From: Lysobacter capsici
GTDB taxonomy: Bacteria; Pseudomonadota; Gammaproteobacteria; Xanthomonadales; Xanthomonadaceae
DNA: 64,000 nucleotides
NCBI RefSeq assembly: GCF_014779555.2
Contig: NZ_CP094357.1
Location: forward strand, 5,270,001 to 5,334,000
Direction: 5' to 3'
Shown: one piece after another, positions 8,812 through 16,937 of the stretch
How positions within the stretch are numbered: position 1 is the stretch's first letter
Layout of the letters: every line of letters starts with the position of its first letter
The notes under the pieces: model-generated
The model's input: only the letters and a program-made list of their open reading frames with translations
What the model was told of the DNA's origin: nothing
Database searches by the model: none
Translations under genes and position numbers: made by a program

Positions 8812-10964
8812 GCCGCACCCGCGCGCTGCCGGTGATCCAGCAGAACGAACTGGCCGAATGCGGCCTCGCCTGCCTGGCGATGATCGCGATCCATCACGGC
8901 CACGACATCGATCTGGCCAGCCTGCGCCGCCGATTTCCGGTGTCGCCGCGCGGCGCGACCCTGGCGCGGCTGATCAAGATCGCCGGCGCGCTCGGCTTCG
9001 ACACCCGCCCGCTGCGCGCCGAGATCGAACACCTCGCCGACCTGCAGCTGCCGTGCGTGCTGCATTGGGACCTCAATCATTTCGTCGTGCTCAAGCGCAT
9101 CGCGCGCGGCCGCGCCGAACTGCACGACCCGGCCCGCGGCGCGGTCTCGTTGCCGCTGGCCGAGTTCGGCCGCCACTACACCGGCATCGCCCTGGAGCTG
9201 TCGCGCAAGCCCGATTTCGCGCCGATGCGCGAACGTCAGCGCTTGAGCCTGCGCGGCCTGGCCGGGCATATCGTCGGCCTGCGCCGCGCCGGCCTGCAGA
9301 TCCTCGCGCTCGCGCTCAGCCTGGAAGGCTTCACCCTGCTGCTGCCGTTGGCGATGCAGTGGGTGATCGACCGGGTGCTGGTATCGGGCGATGTCGAACT
9401 GCTGCATCTGCTCGGCATCGGCTTTCTGACCGTGGTGCTGTTCCAGTCCGCGATCACCGCCATGCGCGGCTGGCTGATCGCCGATCTGGGCGCGTCCTTG
9501 AATTCGCAGTGGCTGGCCAATCTGTTCGGCCACCTGATGCGGCTGCCGCTGGATTTCTTCGAGAAACGCCACGTCGGCGGGGTGATGTCGCGCTTCGTCT
9601 CGGTGCAGGCGATCCAGCAGACCTTGACCGGCAGTTTCGTCGAGAGCCTGCTCGACGGACTCACCGTGGTCCTGGTGCTCGGCCTGCTGCTGTTCTACAG
9701 CCCCCCGCTGACCGCGCTGGTGCTGGCCGCGTTCGCGCTGTACGCCGGCCTGCGCTGGCTGGCGTTCCGACGCCTGCGCCGGCTCAAGGAAGAGCAGCTG
9801 ATCCAGGTCGCGCAGCAGCAGAGCCTGCTGATCGAATCGATCCAGGGCGTGCAGACGATCAAGCTGGGCAACAAGCAGGACGAACGCCGCGCGCGCATCG
9901 CCAACGCCAGCGTCGAAGTCGCCAACCGCGAAGCCGCGATCAGCCGCACCACCGCGGTGTTCTCGGCCCTGTCCAAGCTGGTGTTCGGCGCGCAGCGCGT
10001 GCTGCTGATCTGGATCTGCGCCTGGCTGACCCTGCAGGGCCGCTTCACCGCCGGCATGATGGTGGTGTTCGTCGCCTACGCCGACCTGTTCGCCACCCGC
10101 ACCGGCAGCCTGATCGACAAGCTGGTCGATCTGCGCCTGCTCGGCCTGCACGGCCAGCGCATCGCCGATATCGCGCTGGAAGCGCCGGAACCGCATGTGC
10201 ATAGCGACTACGCCGGCCCGGCGCCGCGGCCGCGCATCGAACTGCAAGGCGTGAGTTTTCGTTACGCCGCCGACGAGCCGTGGATCCTGCGCGATTGCAG
10301 TTTCAGCATCGAAGCCGGCGAATCGGTCGCGATCGTCGGCCCGTCGGGCTGCGGCAAGACCACCCTGGCCAAGTTGATCCTCGGTTTGCTGCAGCCCAGC
10401 TCCGGCACGATCCGCATCGGCGGCGTCGATATCCAGCGTTACGGGCTGGCGGCGTATCGCGAGCTGTTCGGCGCGGTGATGCAGGAAGACGTGCTGTTCG
10501 CCGGCTCGATCGCGCAGAACATCGCCTTCTTCGATCCGGCCGCGAGCAGCGAACGCATCGAGGCCGCGGCGCGCGCCGCGCGCATCCACGCCGACATCGC
10601 CGGCATGGCGATGGGCTACGAAACCCTGGTCGGCGATCTGGGCTCGTCGCTGTCGGGCGGGCAGAAACAGCGCGTGCTGCTGGCGCGCGCGCTGTACCAG
10701 CAACCGGCGATCCTGCTGCTCGATGAAGCCACCAGCCACCTCGACGTGGCGCGCGAACACGAGATCAACCGCGAGATTTCCTCGTTGCGCATCACCCGCA
10801 TCGTCATCGCCCACCGGCCCGACACGATACGCAGCGCCGATCGCGTGATCGCGCTGCGCGACGGCGTGAGTGAATCGATCGCGAACAAGGAATTTCCATC
10901 GCCGATCGTGTCGCGCATTCACGATGAAACTGCGATGGCGATGGGGAAAACACGACTTTCTTAA
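8808..10964 (+). CDS. Peptidase C39-containing ABC transporter (leader protease and exporter)
   Basis: Bifunctional 718-residue exporter that cleaves double-glycine leaders and transports the released peptide. The N-terminal C39 domain has Gln12, catalytic Cys18 (ECGLACLAMI), His91 (LNHFVVLK) and Asp107 (LHDPARG), so it should be proteolytically active, unlike the inactive C39-like domain of HlyB. An ABC-type membrane domain occupies about 160-455. The ATPase has Walker A GPSGCGKTT (511-519), signature LSGGQ (615-619), Walker B ILLLDE (635-640) and the H-loop His669. It starts inside the HlyD stop codon (ATGA). The gene 79 bp downstream encodes a peptide with the exact leader motif this protease class recognises. 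The last 30 residues or so beyond the ATPase have no obvious role. Confidence 0.96.
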   Translation: MSRTRALPVIQQNELAECGLACLAMIAIHHGHDIDLASLRRRFPVSPRGATLARLIKIAGALGFDTRPLRAEIEHLADLQLPCVLHWDLNHFVVLKRIARGRAELHDPARGAVSLPLAEFGRHYTGIALELSRKPDFAPMRERQRLSLRGLAGHIVGLRRAGLQILALALSLEGFTLLLPLAMQWVIDRVLVSGDVELLHLLGIGFLTVVLFQSAITAMRGWLIADLGASLNSQWLANLFGHLMRLPLDFFEKRHVGGVMSRFVSVQAIQQTLTGSFVESLLDGLTVVLVLGLLLFYSPPLTALVLAAFALYAGLRWLAFRRLRRLKEEQLIQVAQQQSLLIESIQGVQTIKLGNKQDERRARIANASVEVANREAAISRTTAVFSALSKLVFGAQRVLLIWICAWLTLQGRFTAGMMVVFVAYADLFATRTGSLIDKLVDLRLLGLHGQRIADIALEAPEPHVHSDYAGPAPRPRIELQGVSFRYAADEPWILRDCSFSIEAGESVAIVGPSGCGKTTLAKLILGLLQPSSGTIRIGGVDIQRYGLAAYRELFGAVMQEDVLFAGSIAQNIAFFDPAASSERIEAAARAARIHADIAGMAMGYETLVGDLGSSLSGGQKQRVLLARALYQQPAILLLDEATSHLDVAREHEINREISSLRITRIVIAHRPDTIRSADRVIALRDGVSESIANKEFPSPIVSRIHDETAMAMGKTRLS

Positions 10965-11043
10965 TTGCTAGCATCCACGCTCGTGCCGACGCCGGGACGG
11001 CCTTCCAACTCTTCTCGGCAACCACGTTTCAGGAGAACGCTTC

Positions 11044-11217
11044 ATGAGCAAGCAAGACGCGAATCTGCCTCAGAACGAAACCGCCCGTCCGCTCGCCCGC
11101 ATCGCCGCGCGCGAACTTTCGCTCGACGAAATCGCCGCGATTTCCGGCGGCAAGGGCGACACCACCCACGCCACCGGCCCGAACGGCGACGACCCGGGCG
11201 ATCCGGATCTGGTGTGA
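11044..11217 (+). CDS. Putative graspetide precursor peptide with double-glycine leader
   Basis: A 57-residue peptide preceded by AGGAGA (11031-11036), seven bases before the ATG. The leader ends in ELSLDEIAAISGG, matching the C39 consensus L-S-x-x-E-I-x-x-I-x-G-G at every position, so cleavage after Gly36 is predicted. The 21-residue core begins KGD, continues TTHATGPNGDDPGDPD and ends LV. It has no Cys or Ser, three Thr (40, 41, 44) and Asp at 39, 49, 50, 53 and 55. Thr hydroxyls N-terminal to clustered acidic side chains are the substrate pattern of graspetide ATP-grasp ligases, and such a ligase is encoded next door. Genes for protease-exporter and ligase flank it. The linkage pattern and activity are unknown. 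The gene is short and easily missed by annotation; a bacteriocin-like unmodified peptide is the less likely alternative. Confidence 0.88.
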   Translation: MSKQDANLPQNETARPLARIAARELSLDEIAAISGGKGDTTHATGPNGDDPGDPDLV

Positions 11218-11228
11218 TATGAGCGGCC

Positions 11229-11246
11229 GTGATCCGCTCGGATCAC
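11229..11246 (+). other. Small hairpin just after the precursor gene
   Basis: GTGATCCG pairs with CGGATCAC with only a 2-nt loop (or 7 bp with a 4-nt loop) 11 bp past the precursor stop. There is no U tract. It could protect the 3' end of the short precursor transcript (inference). Confidence 0.4.
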
Positions 11247-11325
11247 GACGATCGAATGCGTAAGGCATCGATGGACTCGCGCGCGAGCGACGTGCGCGGA
11301 AATCGGCGCGACTGCGCAAGCTTCG

Positions 11326-11356
11326 GCACGCCCCGCCAGCCGGGGCGTGCTGTTTT
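11326..11356 (+). terminator. Intrinsic terminator or attenuator between precursor and ligase
   Basis: A perfect 10-bp stem, GCACGCCCCG/CGGGGCGTGC with loop CCAGC (11326-11350), is followed by TGTTTT. It lies about 110 bp after the precursor stop and 35 bp before the ligase start. Partial read-through would give more precursor than ligase transcript, a common arrangement in RiPP clusters. Confidence 0.8.
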
Positions 11357-11390
11357 CAATACCAACGCGCCCGGATCGAGCCATCGCCGC

Positions 11391-12512
11391 ATGCCCTCTC
11401 ATCGCCGCCCGCTGATTCTTTCCTCGTTGGCCCACGACATCCATGCCTCGGCCGCGCGCTGGGCGTTGCGCGCCAGCGGCATCGACGCCACCTGGGTCAC
11501 TTCGCTGGCCGAATCCGAACTGGGGCCGATGTCGCTGCATTGCGACGCCGACAACGGCCTGCGCATGAGCGGCGCGCTCGATCACGACCGCGTCGGCACG
11601 GTCTGGTATCGGCGCCCGCGCAATCCCGAATCGTTTCCGCGCGCGCACAGCAGCGACGCGCCGTTCCTGCGCGGCGAATGGGGCCGCTTTCTCAAGAACG
11701 TGTACGCATTGACCGATCAGGGCGCGGACCGTCTGTGGGTCAATCGTCCCGCGGCCGCGGCGATGGCCGAGAACAAACTCGTGCAGTTGCGCGCCGCGCA
11801 TCGCTGCGGGCTGCGTTTTCCGGCCACCTTGGTGTCGCACGATCCGAACGAGATCCGCCGCTTCGTCCAGCGCCACGGCCGCGTGGTCTACAAACCCTTC
11901 ATGACCCACACCTGGAAGGACGCCGAAACCGGCCGCATGTTCAGCACCTACGCGCGCATCGTCGAGCCGGCCATGCTCGAGGACGACGCCAGCCTGCTGC
12001 ACTGCCCCGGCATCTATCAGGTCTACGTCGACAAGCGCTGCGACCTGCGGGTGACCGCGATCGGCGACCGCTATTTCGCCGCGCGGCTGCATGCGCAGCA
12101 CGACGGCGGCTTCGTCGACTGGCGCGTCGGCCAGGCCGTACAAGGTTTACGCGCCGAGCCCGGCGAGCTGTCAGCGTCCGATCAGGCCAAGCTGGCGACG
12201 TTGATGCGCGAGCTCGGCCTGGTGTTCGGCTGCATCGACCTGGCGATCGACGCCGACGGCGATGCGCATTTCCTGGAAGTGAACCAGGCCGGGCAATTCC
12301 TGTTCGTCGAGGACCTGTTGCCGTCGTTGCCGCTGCTGCGCGCGATGAGCGCGATGCTGGCCGAAGGCCGGCCGGATTATTCGCTGGCGACGATCGCGCC
12401 GGTTTCGTATGCCGACTATTGCGCGAGCGAGGAACACCGCGCGTGGTGGGCGCAGGCCAGCGAAGGCCTGAAGGATCGCAGCCCGGCGGCGGCGGGCATC
12501 ACCCTGGAATAA
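11391..12512 (+). CDS. MvdD-like ATP-grasp peptide ligase (graspetide maturase)
   Basis: Cytoplasmic 373-residue ATP-grasp protein predicted to form ester (or amide) links between Thr and Asp side chains of the adjacent precursor. The N-terminal third has the MvdD-family signature VWYRRPRNPESF. The ATP-grasp core contains VVYKPFM, YQVYVDKRCDLRVTAIGDRYFAA with VDWR, and the metal and phosphate-binding strand CIDLAIDADGDAHFLEVNQAGQFLFVE. The ATG at 11391 follows an intrinsic terminator, and the ORF opens earlier at 11229 without a credible start. Only one ligase is present, so one enzyme would install all rings, as in plesiocin-type rather than two-ligase microviridin systems. General resemblance to RimK-type ligases is the alternative reading, but the family motifs and the precursor next to it favour graspetide maturation. 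Confidence 0.9.
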   Translation: MPSHRRPLILSSLAHDIHASAARWALRASGIDATWVTSLAESELGPMSLHCDADNGLRMSGALDHDRVGTVWYRRPRNPESFPRAHSSDAPFLRGEWGRFLKNVYALTDQGADRLWVNRPAAAAMAENKLVQLRAAHRCGLRFPATLVSHDPNEIRRFVQRHGRVVYKPFMTHTWKDAETGRMFSTYARIVEPAMLEDDASLLHCPGIYQVYVDKRCDLRVTAIGDRYFAARLHAQHDGGFVDWRVGQAVQGLRAEPGELSASDQAKLATLMRELGLVFGCIDLAIDADGDAHFLEVNQAGQFLFVEDLLPSLPLLRAMSAMLAEGRPDYSLATIAPVSYADYCASEEHRAWWAQASEGLKDRSPAAAGITLE

Positions 12513-12567
12513 TCGCCAGTCGCCGAAGGTCCATCCACACGACCTCGCGGCAATCGATACGCCGCGG

Positions 12568-13629
12568 TCAGAACGCGCGGCTGATGGTCACGCTGCCGAA
12601 CACCGGCGTCTGCTTTTGTCCGTCGAATTCGCGGGTGCGGTGATAACGCGCCAGCGCCAGCTTCCAGCGCCCGCGCATCAAGGCCACGCCATAACCGACC
12701 TCGCCCACGAACGAGCGCTTGTCGACGCTGTGGCTGTCGCGGAAGGTGTTGCCGTCGAGGGTGATATCGCGCAGCACCCAGCGCACGTCCGAGGTCAGGA
12801 ACACATGCGCGGCGAACGGCCGGTCGCCGGTGTTGTAGTGCCGGGTCGGCGCGGTGTTCTCGCCGGCCGGACGCAGCGGCGTGCTGCCGAAGTCGTCGGG
12901 CAGGCGCAGGCCGAAACGCAGTTCCGCGCCGGCATTGGCGTAGGTGGTCAGATTGCCGAAGCTGCCGCCGTAGTGGGTGATCGCGTCCCAGCCCCAGGCG
13001 CCGTTGTGCGCGTCGCCGGCCGAATAGCGGTTCATGCGTTCGTGGACGATCCGGAACACCGGCTCGTCGTGCAGCTGGTTGTCCCAGCCCTTGAAGGTGT
13101 CGTCGCCGAGCGCCTTGTGCACCGCGTCCTGCACCTGCCTGCCCAGGGCCGAGGGCCCGACGATGCCGAACTGCAACTGGGTGGTCTGCAGATAATCGCC
13201 GTTGCGTGCGTTATAGCCGAGTCCGAACAGCAGCGCGGCGGCGTACGGGCGATCGTCGGGGATCAGCTCGCGGCGGCTGAAATCGGTCGGGGTGAAGATG
13301 CCCTGGGCGAAGGTGGCGATCATGTTGCGCTGCTCGAAGCCTTCGGGCTGCAGCGCATCGAGGTGGCGATTGACCCAGCGCGCGAGCCGCGGAATGCACG
13401 GATCGTCGGTGTAATCGGCCAGGTTCGGCGACACCAGGGTCAGTTGCACGCCGTTGCTGTAGCCCTGGTCCTGGCCGCCGAACAAATCGTTGTCCAGGCG
13501 CAGGTTGACGGTGGGCGGCAGGCGCGTGTGGCCGTTGGTGCAGGCCTCGCGGCCTTGGGCGCTGGCTTGGCCGGAGTGCGCGAGGGCAGCGGCGAACAGG
13601 ACGCAAAGCGACAGTGCAGTGGAACGCAT
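12568..13629 (-). CDS. LpxR-like outer-membrane lipid A deacylase (DUF2219)
   Basis: Outer-membrane beta-barrel of about 353 residues. A signal peptide (ALSLCVLFAAALAHSG, then QASAQG) is followed by the LpxR family's N-terminal active-site strand NLRLDNDLFGGQDQGYSNG, with the Asn-Asp pair that in LpxR binds calcium and contributes to catalysis. Further family motifs are DDRPYAAALLFGLGYNAR, GWDNQLHDEP and the terminal VTISRAF. LpxR removes the 3'-acyloxyacyl group of lipid A. I chose ATG 13629 because it begins the signal peptide; the frame is open to 13758. The gene is convergent with the ATP-grasp ligase gene (55 bp between stops), so a functional link to the RiPP cluster is not implied. Confidence 0.85.
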   Translation of the reverse strand: MRSTALSLCVLFAAALAHSGQASAQGREACTNGHTRLPPTVNLRLDNDLFGGQDQGYSNGVQLTLVSPNLADYTDDPCIPRLARWVNRHLDALQPEGFEQRNMIATFAQGIFTPTDFSRRELIPDDRPYAAALLFGLGYNARNGDYLQTTQLQFGIVGPSALGRQVQDAVHKALGDDTFKGWDNQLHDEPVFRIVHERMNRYSAGDAHNGAWGWDAITHYGGSFGNLTTYANAGAELRFGLRLPDDFGSTPLRPAGENTAPTRHYNTGDRPFAAHVFLTSDVRWVLRDITLDGNTFRDSHSVDKRSFVGEVGYGVALMRGRWKLALARYHRTREFDGQKQTPVFGSVTISRAF

Positions 13630-14025
13630 GGGCGGGTTCGGCAGTCTGGGCCGCGGCGCCGGCGGGCGCGCAGCGGTCGATTGGTGGGAGCGGCGGGACA
13701 ACGAAGACCGGCCGCCTCGGCGGTAATCGGCCTCCCGTTCCCGCGCGCGCTGGACCACGGCGGATCGGCGCCAAAGTTCGCACGGATCGCGGGCGTCGCG
13801 GCTTGCAGGGCTGTGACGGATTGTCCCGCAAATGATACTTGAGTCGATCCGGCGCGCGATGGCCGCGTGGTAACGGCCGGATCAAGCCTCTCGGCAGCTG
13901 CCTGGTGCGGCGCTGGTTGTGGCCTCGTCACAAAGCCGCATGCGGCCCGCGAAATATTCTGTCGGCGAAGGCCTTCAGCCCCTCGAAACGCACCCCGCCG
14001 AAACCCGCGCCGCACGCGATGCGGG
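13630..14025. other. Intergenic region between two leftward genes
   Basis: This 396-bp stretch upstream of the LpxR-like gene should hold its promoter. I see short GC hairpins but no terminator with a U tract for the DUF3224 gene, no convincing promoter and no small gene. Confidence 0.5.
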
Positions 14026-14427
14026 TTACGAAATCGGCGGCAATTCGTAATCGAACGAATAGAAATGCGCGCCGCCCTCGCGGATATCGATCTTCATGCT
14101 GCCGGTCAGCCCGCTGAGCTCGTCGCTGCCCGAATCGGGCACCACGGTCACGCTCAGATCGGGCGCGCCGCGATCCATCAGCCCGCGATGCAACAACAGG
14201 AAACTGCCGCTGCGCCCGGCCAGGCGGCCTTCGACTTTTTCCAGCGCGACATAACCGGCCGAGCCCTTGACCGCGGTCATCGCCGCGAGCATTTCGCCGC
14301 GGCTGGCGGCCTCCAGCTCGCCGTGGAATTGCTTGTCGATCGCCATGCGGCCGAACTTGCCTTCGGCCTCCTCGTGGACCGGCTGCGGGCTCAGTTTGAC
14401 GTTGAACGGGCCTTCGATGTGCGGCAT
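14026..14427 (-). CDS. DUF3224 family protein
   Basis: Small soluble protein of 133 residues with no signal peptide. It matches the DUF3224 pattern along its whole length: FNVKLSPQP, an IDKQFHGELEA segment, RGEMLAAMTAVKGSAGYVALEKVEG, GRSGSFLLLHRGLMDRG, the VVPDSGSDELSGLTGSMKI core and the terminal HFYSFDYELP. The fold is a beta-barrel related to allene oxide cyclase-like proteins, as I recall, but no function is established. ATG 14427 begins the conserved region; the ORF is open to 14535. Confidence 0.85.
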   Translation of the reverse strand: MPHIEGPFNVKLSPQPVHEEAEGKFGRMAIDKQFHGELEAASRGEMLAAMTAVKGSAGYVALEKVEGRLAGRSGSFLLLHRGLMDRGAPDLSVTVVPDSGSDELSGLTGSMKIDIREGGAHFYSFDYELPPIS

Positions 14428-14728
14428 GGCGATGCTCCGGCGGGCGATGGCGACGGGCGCGACCGATTCGCGCCAGGCGTTGCAGAGTAGGCCTTCGTTT
14501 CCGTCTAGACCAGCGCGGCGCGGCGGCCTGCGCATCGATATCGACGCAACCCGTGCGCCGACTCACTGCGGCAACTTGCCGCAGCCCGGTGCGCGGCCTC
14601 GCCGCTAGCATCGTGCGCTTGTCCGCCGTCGTCACGGCGGCCGCCCCTTGGTCTTCCAGTCGCGCCGCGTCCCGGCCGGTCGCGTCCGCGCGGCTACGAC
14701 GCGGCACGGCCCGCCCTTATCGCCCCGC
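14428..14728. other. Divergent intergenic region before the siderophore receptor
   Basis: About 300 bp separate the leftward DUF3224 gene from the rightward TonB receptor gene, and both promoters should be here. I looked for a Fur box (GATAATGAT-type) and found none that is convincing. Confidence 0.4.
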
Positions 14729-16936
14729 ATGCCCACATCGACTTCCCGTTCGCCCCGTTCCATCGCCCCGGCCGCTTCGCTGCTGACCTGCGCGCTGCTG
14801 GCCTGCGCCGCATTCGATGCCGCCGCGGCGAGCGCAGCCGAAGCCGACCCCGGCACCACCCTCGACGCCGTGCGCGTGCACGCGCAGCGCGACGGCAGCC
14901 GCGACGCCTCGGTCGCCACCGCCAGCCGGCTGGGCCTGGACCCCGACGAACTGCCCGCCACCCTCGACGTGCTCGACCGCGACGACATCCAGGCGCGCGG
15001 CCTGCGCGACAGCGTCGAGGTGCTGCGCGCGATGCCCGGGGTGATGGCCGGCAACCTGCCCGGGCAACCGGGCGTGGCCTCGATGCGCGGCTTCGCCAGC
15101 GGCGCGGTGTCGTATTTGTTCGACGGTGTGCGCCTGACCAGTTCGGGCTTTTCCTCGCGCAACTGGGACAGCTTCAACTTCGAACGCGTCGAGGTGCTCA
15201 AGGGCCCGGCCTCGGTGCTGTACGGCGAAGGCGTCCTGGCCGGCGCGATCAACTTCGTGCCCAAGAGCGCGCAGTTGAACGATCGCGGCGGCGAGGTCCT
15301 GCTCGGCTACGGCAGTCACGACAGCGCGCGGCTGGGCCTGGACGGTAATCTGCCGTTGAGCGATACGCTGGCGGTGCGCGGCGTGCTCAGCGCCAATCGC
15401 TCCGACGGCCACGTCGACGACACCGCGTCGCAGGCGCAGGCCTTCAGCGGATCGCTGCTGTGGCAACCGCGCGACACGCTGTCGGCGCGGGTCGCGCTCG
15501 ATTACCAGCGCGACGATTTCGACACCGCGTATTTCGGCGCGCCGCTGGTGCCGTTGGCGGTCGCGGCCGATCCCATCGGCCTGATCGATAACGACGCCGG
15601 TCTGGTCATCGACCGCGCCGCGCGCGAACGCAACTACAACGTCCGCGACGGACGCATGGATTCGCGCTCGTACTGGCTGCGCACCCGTCTGGACTATCAG
15701 TTGAACGAGCAATGGTCGCTGCGCAACGAGGCCAGCGGCTTCGACGCGCGCCGGCGTTGGGACAACAGCGAGGATTTCACTTACGACCCCGCCACCGGCT
15801 TGCTAGACCGCAGCAGCGCGCGCATCCATCACCGGCACAAGGTCTGGAACGAACGCCTGAGCCTGCGCCACGACGGCCGCCTGGGCGGTCGCCGGCACCT
15901 GTTCGCGGCCGGGTTCGAATACAGCGACACCGATTTCTTCAACCTGCGCCGCTTCGGCCAGGCCGCGCCGATCGACCTGCTCGCGCAGGATCGCGGCGAA
16001 TTGCCCGCCGACAGCGCGGCCGCTTACCGCGACGGCCGCAACGACTTCAGCACCCGCGTGCGGGTCGCAGCCGTATTCGTCGAAGACGCATTGAATCTGA
16101 GCACGCGCTGGCTGCTGGTCGGCGGACTGCGCCACGAACGCATCGAATTGAACCGGCGCAACCTGGACCTCGACAGCGGCCTGAGCACCCGCTTCGATCG
16201 CGACTTCAGCCCGACCTCGTGGCGCCTGGGCAGCGTGTTCGACCTGCGTCCCGATACCCAGTTGTACGCGCAGTACAGCAGCGCGGTGCTGCCGGTGAGT
16301 TCGCTACTGACCATCAATCAGCGCAACAACGCCTTCGACCTGAGCCAGGGCGATTCGATCGAGGTCGGCATCCGCGCCGCGCTGTTCGAGCAGCGCCTGC
16401 AACTGACCGCGGCGGCCTACCGCCTGCGCCAGGACGACATCCTCACCCGCGACCCGTTGCAGCCGCAGATCAGCGTGCAGAACGGCCGCCAATCCTCGCG
16501 CGGGATCGAGTTCTCGCTGAGCGCGCAGGCCACCTCGCGCCTGCGCATCGACGCCAACGCCGCGTTGCTGTCGGCGCGTTTCGATCGCCTGATCGAAGCC
16601 GGCGGCGCCGATCGCGGCGGCAATCGCCCGTCCAACGTGCCCGAACGGACCGCCGGCGTGGACCTGTTCTACCGCGCCGACGGCTCGCCGTTGAGCCTGA
16701 GCCTCGGCCTGCGCCATGTCGGCGACTTCTACACCGACAACGCCAACCGCTATCGGGTCCGCGCCCACACCGTCGCCGATGCCTCGGCCTCGCTCGATAC
16801 CGCCCACGGCCGCTACACCGCGCGGATACGCAACCTCACCGATGCCTTCTATGCCGATTGGTCGGGCTACAGCGCGAGCCAGGTCTACCTCGGCGCGCCG
16901 CGCTCGCTGGAACTGAGCTGGTCGAGGTCGTTCTGA
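14729..16936 (+). CDS. TonB-dependent siderophore receptor
   Basis: Outer-membrane ferric-siderophore receptor of about 735 residues. A signal peptide (SLLTCALLACAAFDAAAASAA) is followed by the TonB-box region TLDAVRVHA. The plug domain has VEVLRAMPGV, MRGFASGAVSYLFDGVRL and FERVEVLKGPASVLYGEGVLAGAINFVPK. The 22-strand barrel follows and ends in LELSWSRSF with the usual terminal Phe. The ligand is unknown. The next gene, one base after this stop, encodes a PepSY membrane protein, a frequent partner thought to help reduce or release iron from imported siderophore. ATG 14729 is chosen because it starts the signal peptide. Confidence 0.93.
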   Translation: MPTSTSRSPRSIAPAASLLTCALLACAAFDAAAASAAEADPGTTLDAVRVHAQRDGSRDASVATASRLGLDPDELPATLDVLDRDDIQARGLRDSVEVLRAMPGVMAGNLPGQPGVASMRGFASGAVSYLFDGVRLTSSGFSSRNWDSFNFERVEVLKGPASVLYGEGVLAGAINFVPKSAQLNDRGGEVLLGYGSHDSARLGLDGNLPLSDTLAVRGVLSANRSDGHVDDTASQAQAFSGSLLWQPRDTLSARVALDYQRDDFDTAYFGAPLVPLAVAADPIGLIDNDAGLVIDRAARERNYNVRDGRMDSRSYWLRTRLDYQLNEQWSLRNEASGFDARRRWDNSEDFTYDPATGLLDRSSARIHHRHKVWNERLSLRHDGRLGGRRHLFAAGFEYSDTDFFNLRRFGQAAPIDLLAQDRGELPADSAAAYRDGRNDFSTRVRVAAVFVEDALNLSTRWLLVGGLRHERIELNRRNLDLDSGLSTRFDRDFSPTSWRLGSVFDLRPDTQLYAQYSSAVLPVSSLLTINQRNNAFDLSQGDSIEVGIRAALFEQRLQLTAAAYRLRQDDILTRDPLQPQISVQNGRQSSRGIEFSLSAQATSRLRIDANAALLSARFDRLIEAGGADRGGNRPSNVPERTAGVDLFYRADGSPLSLSLGLRHVGDFYTDNANRYRVRAHTVADASASLDTAHGRYTARIRNLTDAFYADWSGYSASQVYLGAPRSLELSWSRSF

Positions 16937-16937
16937 G

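Noticed and set aside
8532-10922. 796-codon frame opposite the C39 exporter gene
   Set aside because: The exporter on the other strand has every family motif; this frame is its shadow.
11218-11390. A second precursor peptide between the first and the ligase
   Set aside because: I translated the region and found no start with a ribosome site, leader motif or Thr/Asp core; it holds hairpins only.
12568-13629. LpxR-like gene as part of the RiPP cluster
   Set aside because: It is on the opposite strand, convergent with the ligase gene, and its family has a known separate role in lipid A modification.
14428-14728. Fur box for the siderophore receptor
   Set aside because: Expected from the function, but no acceptable match to the palindromic consensus is present.
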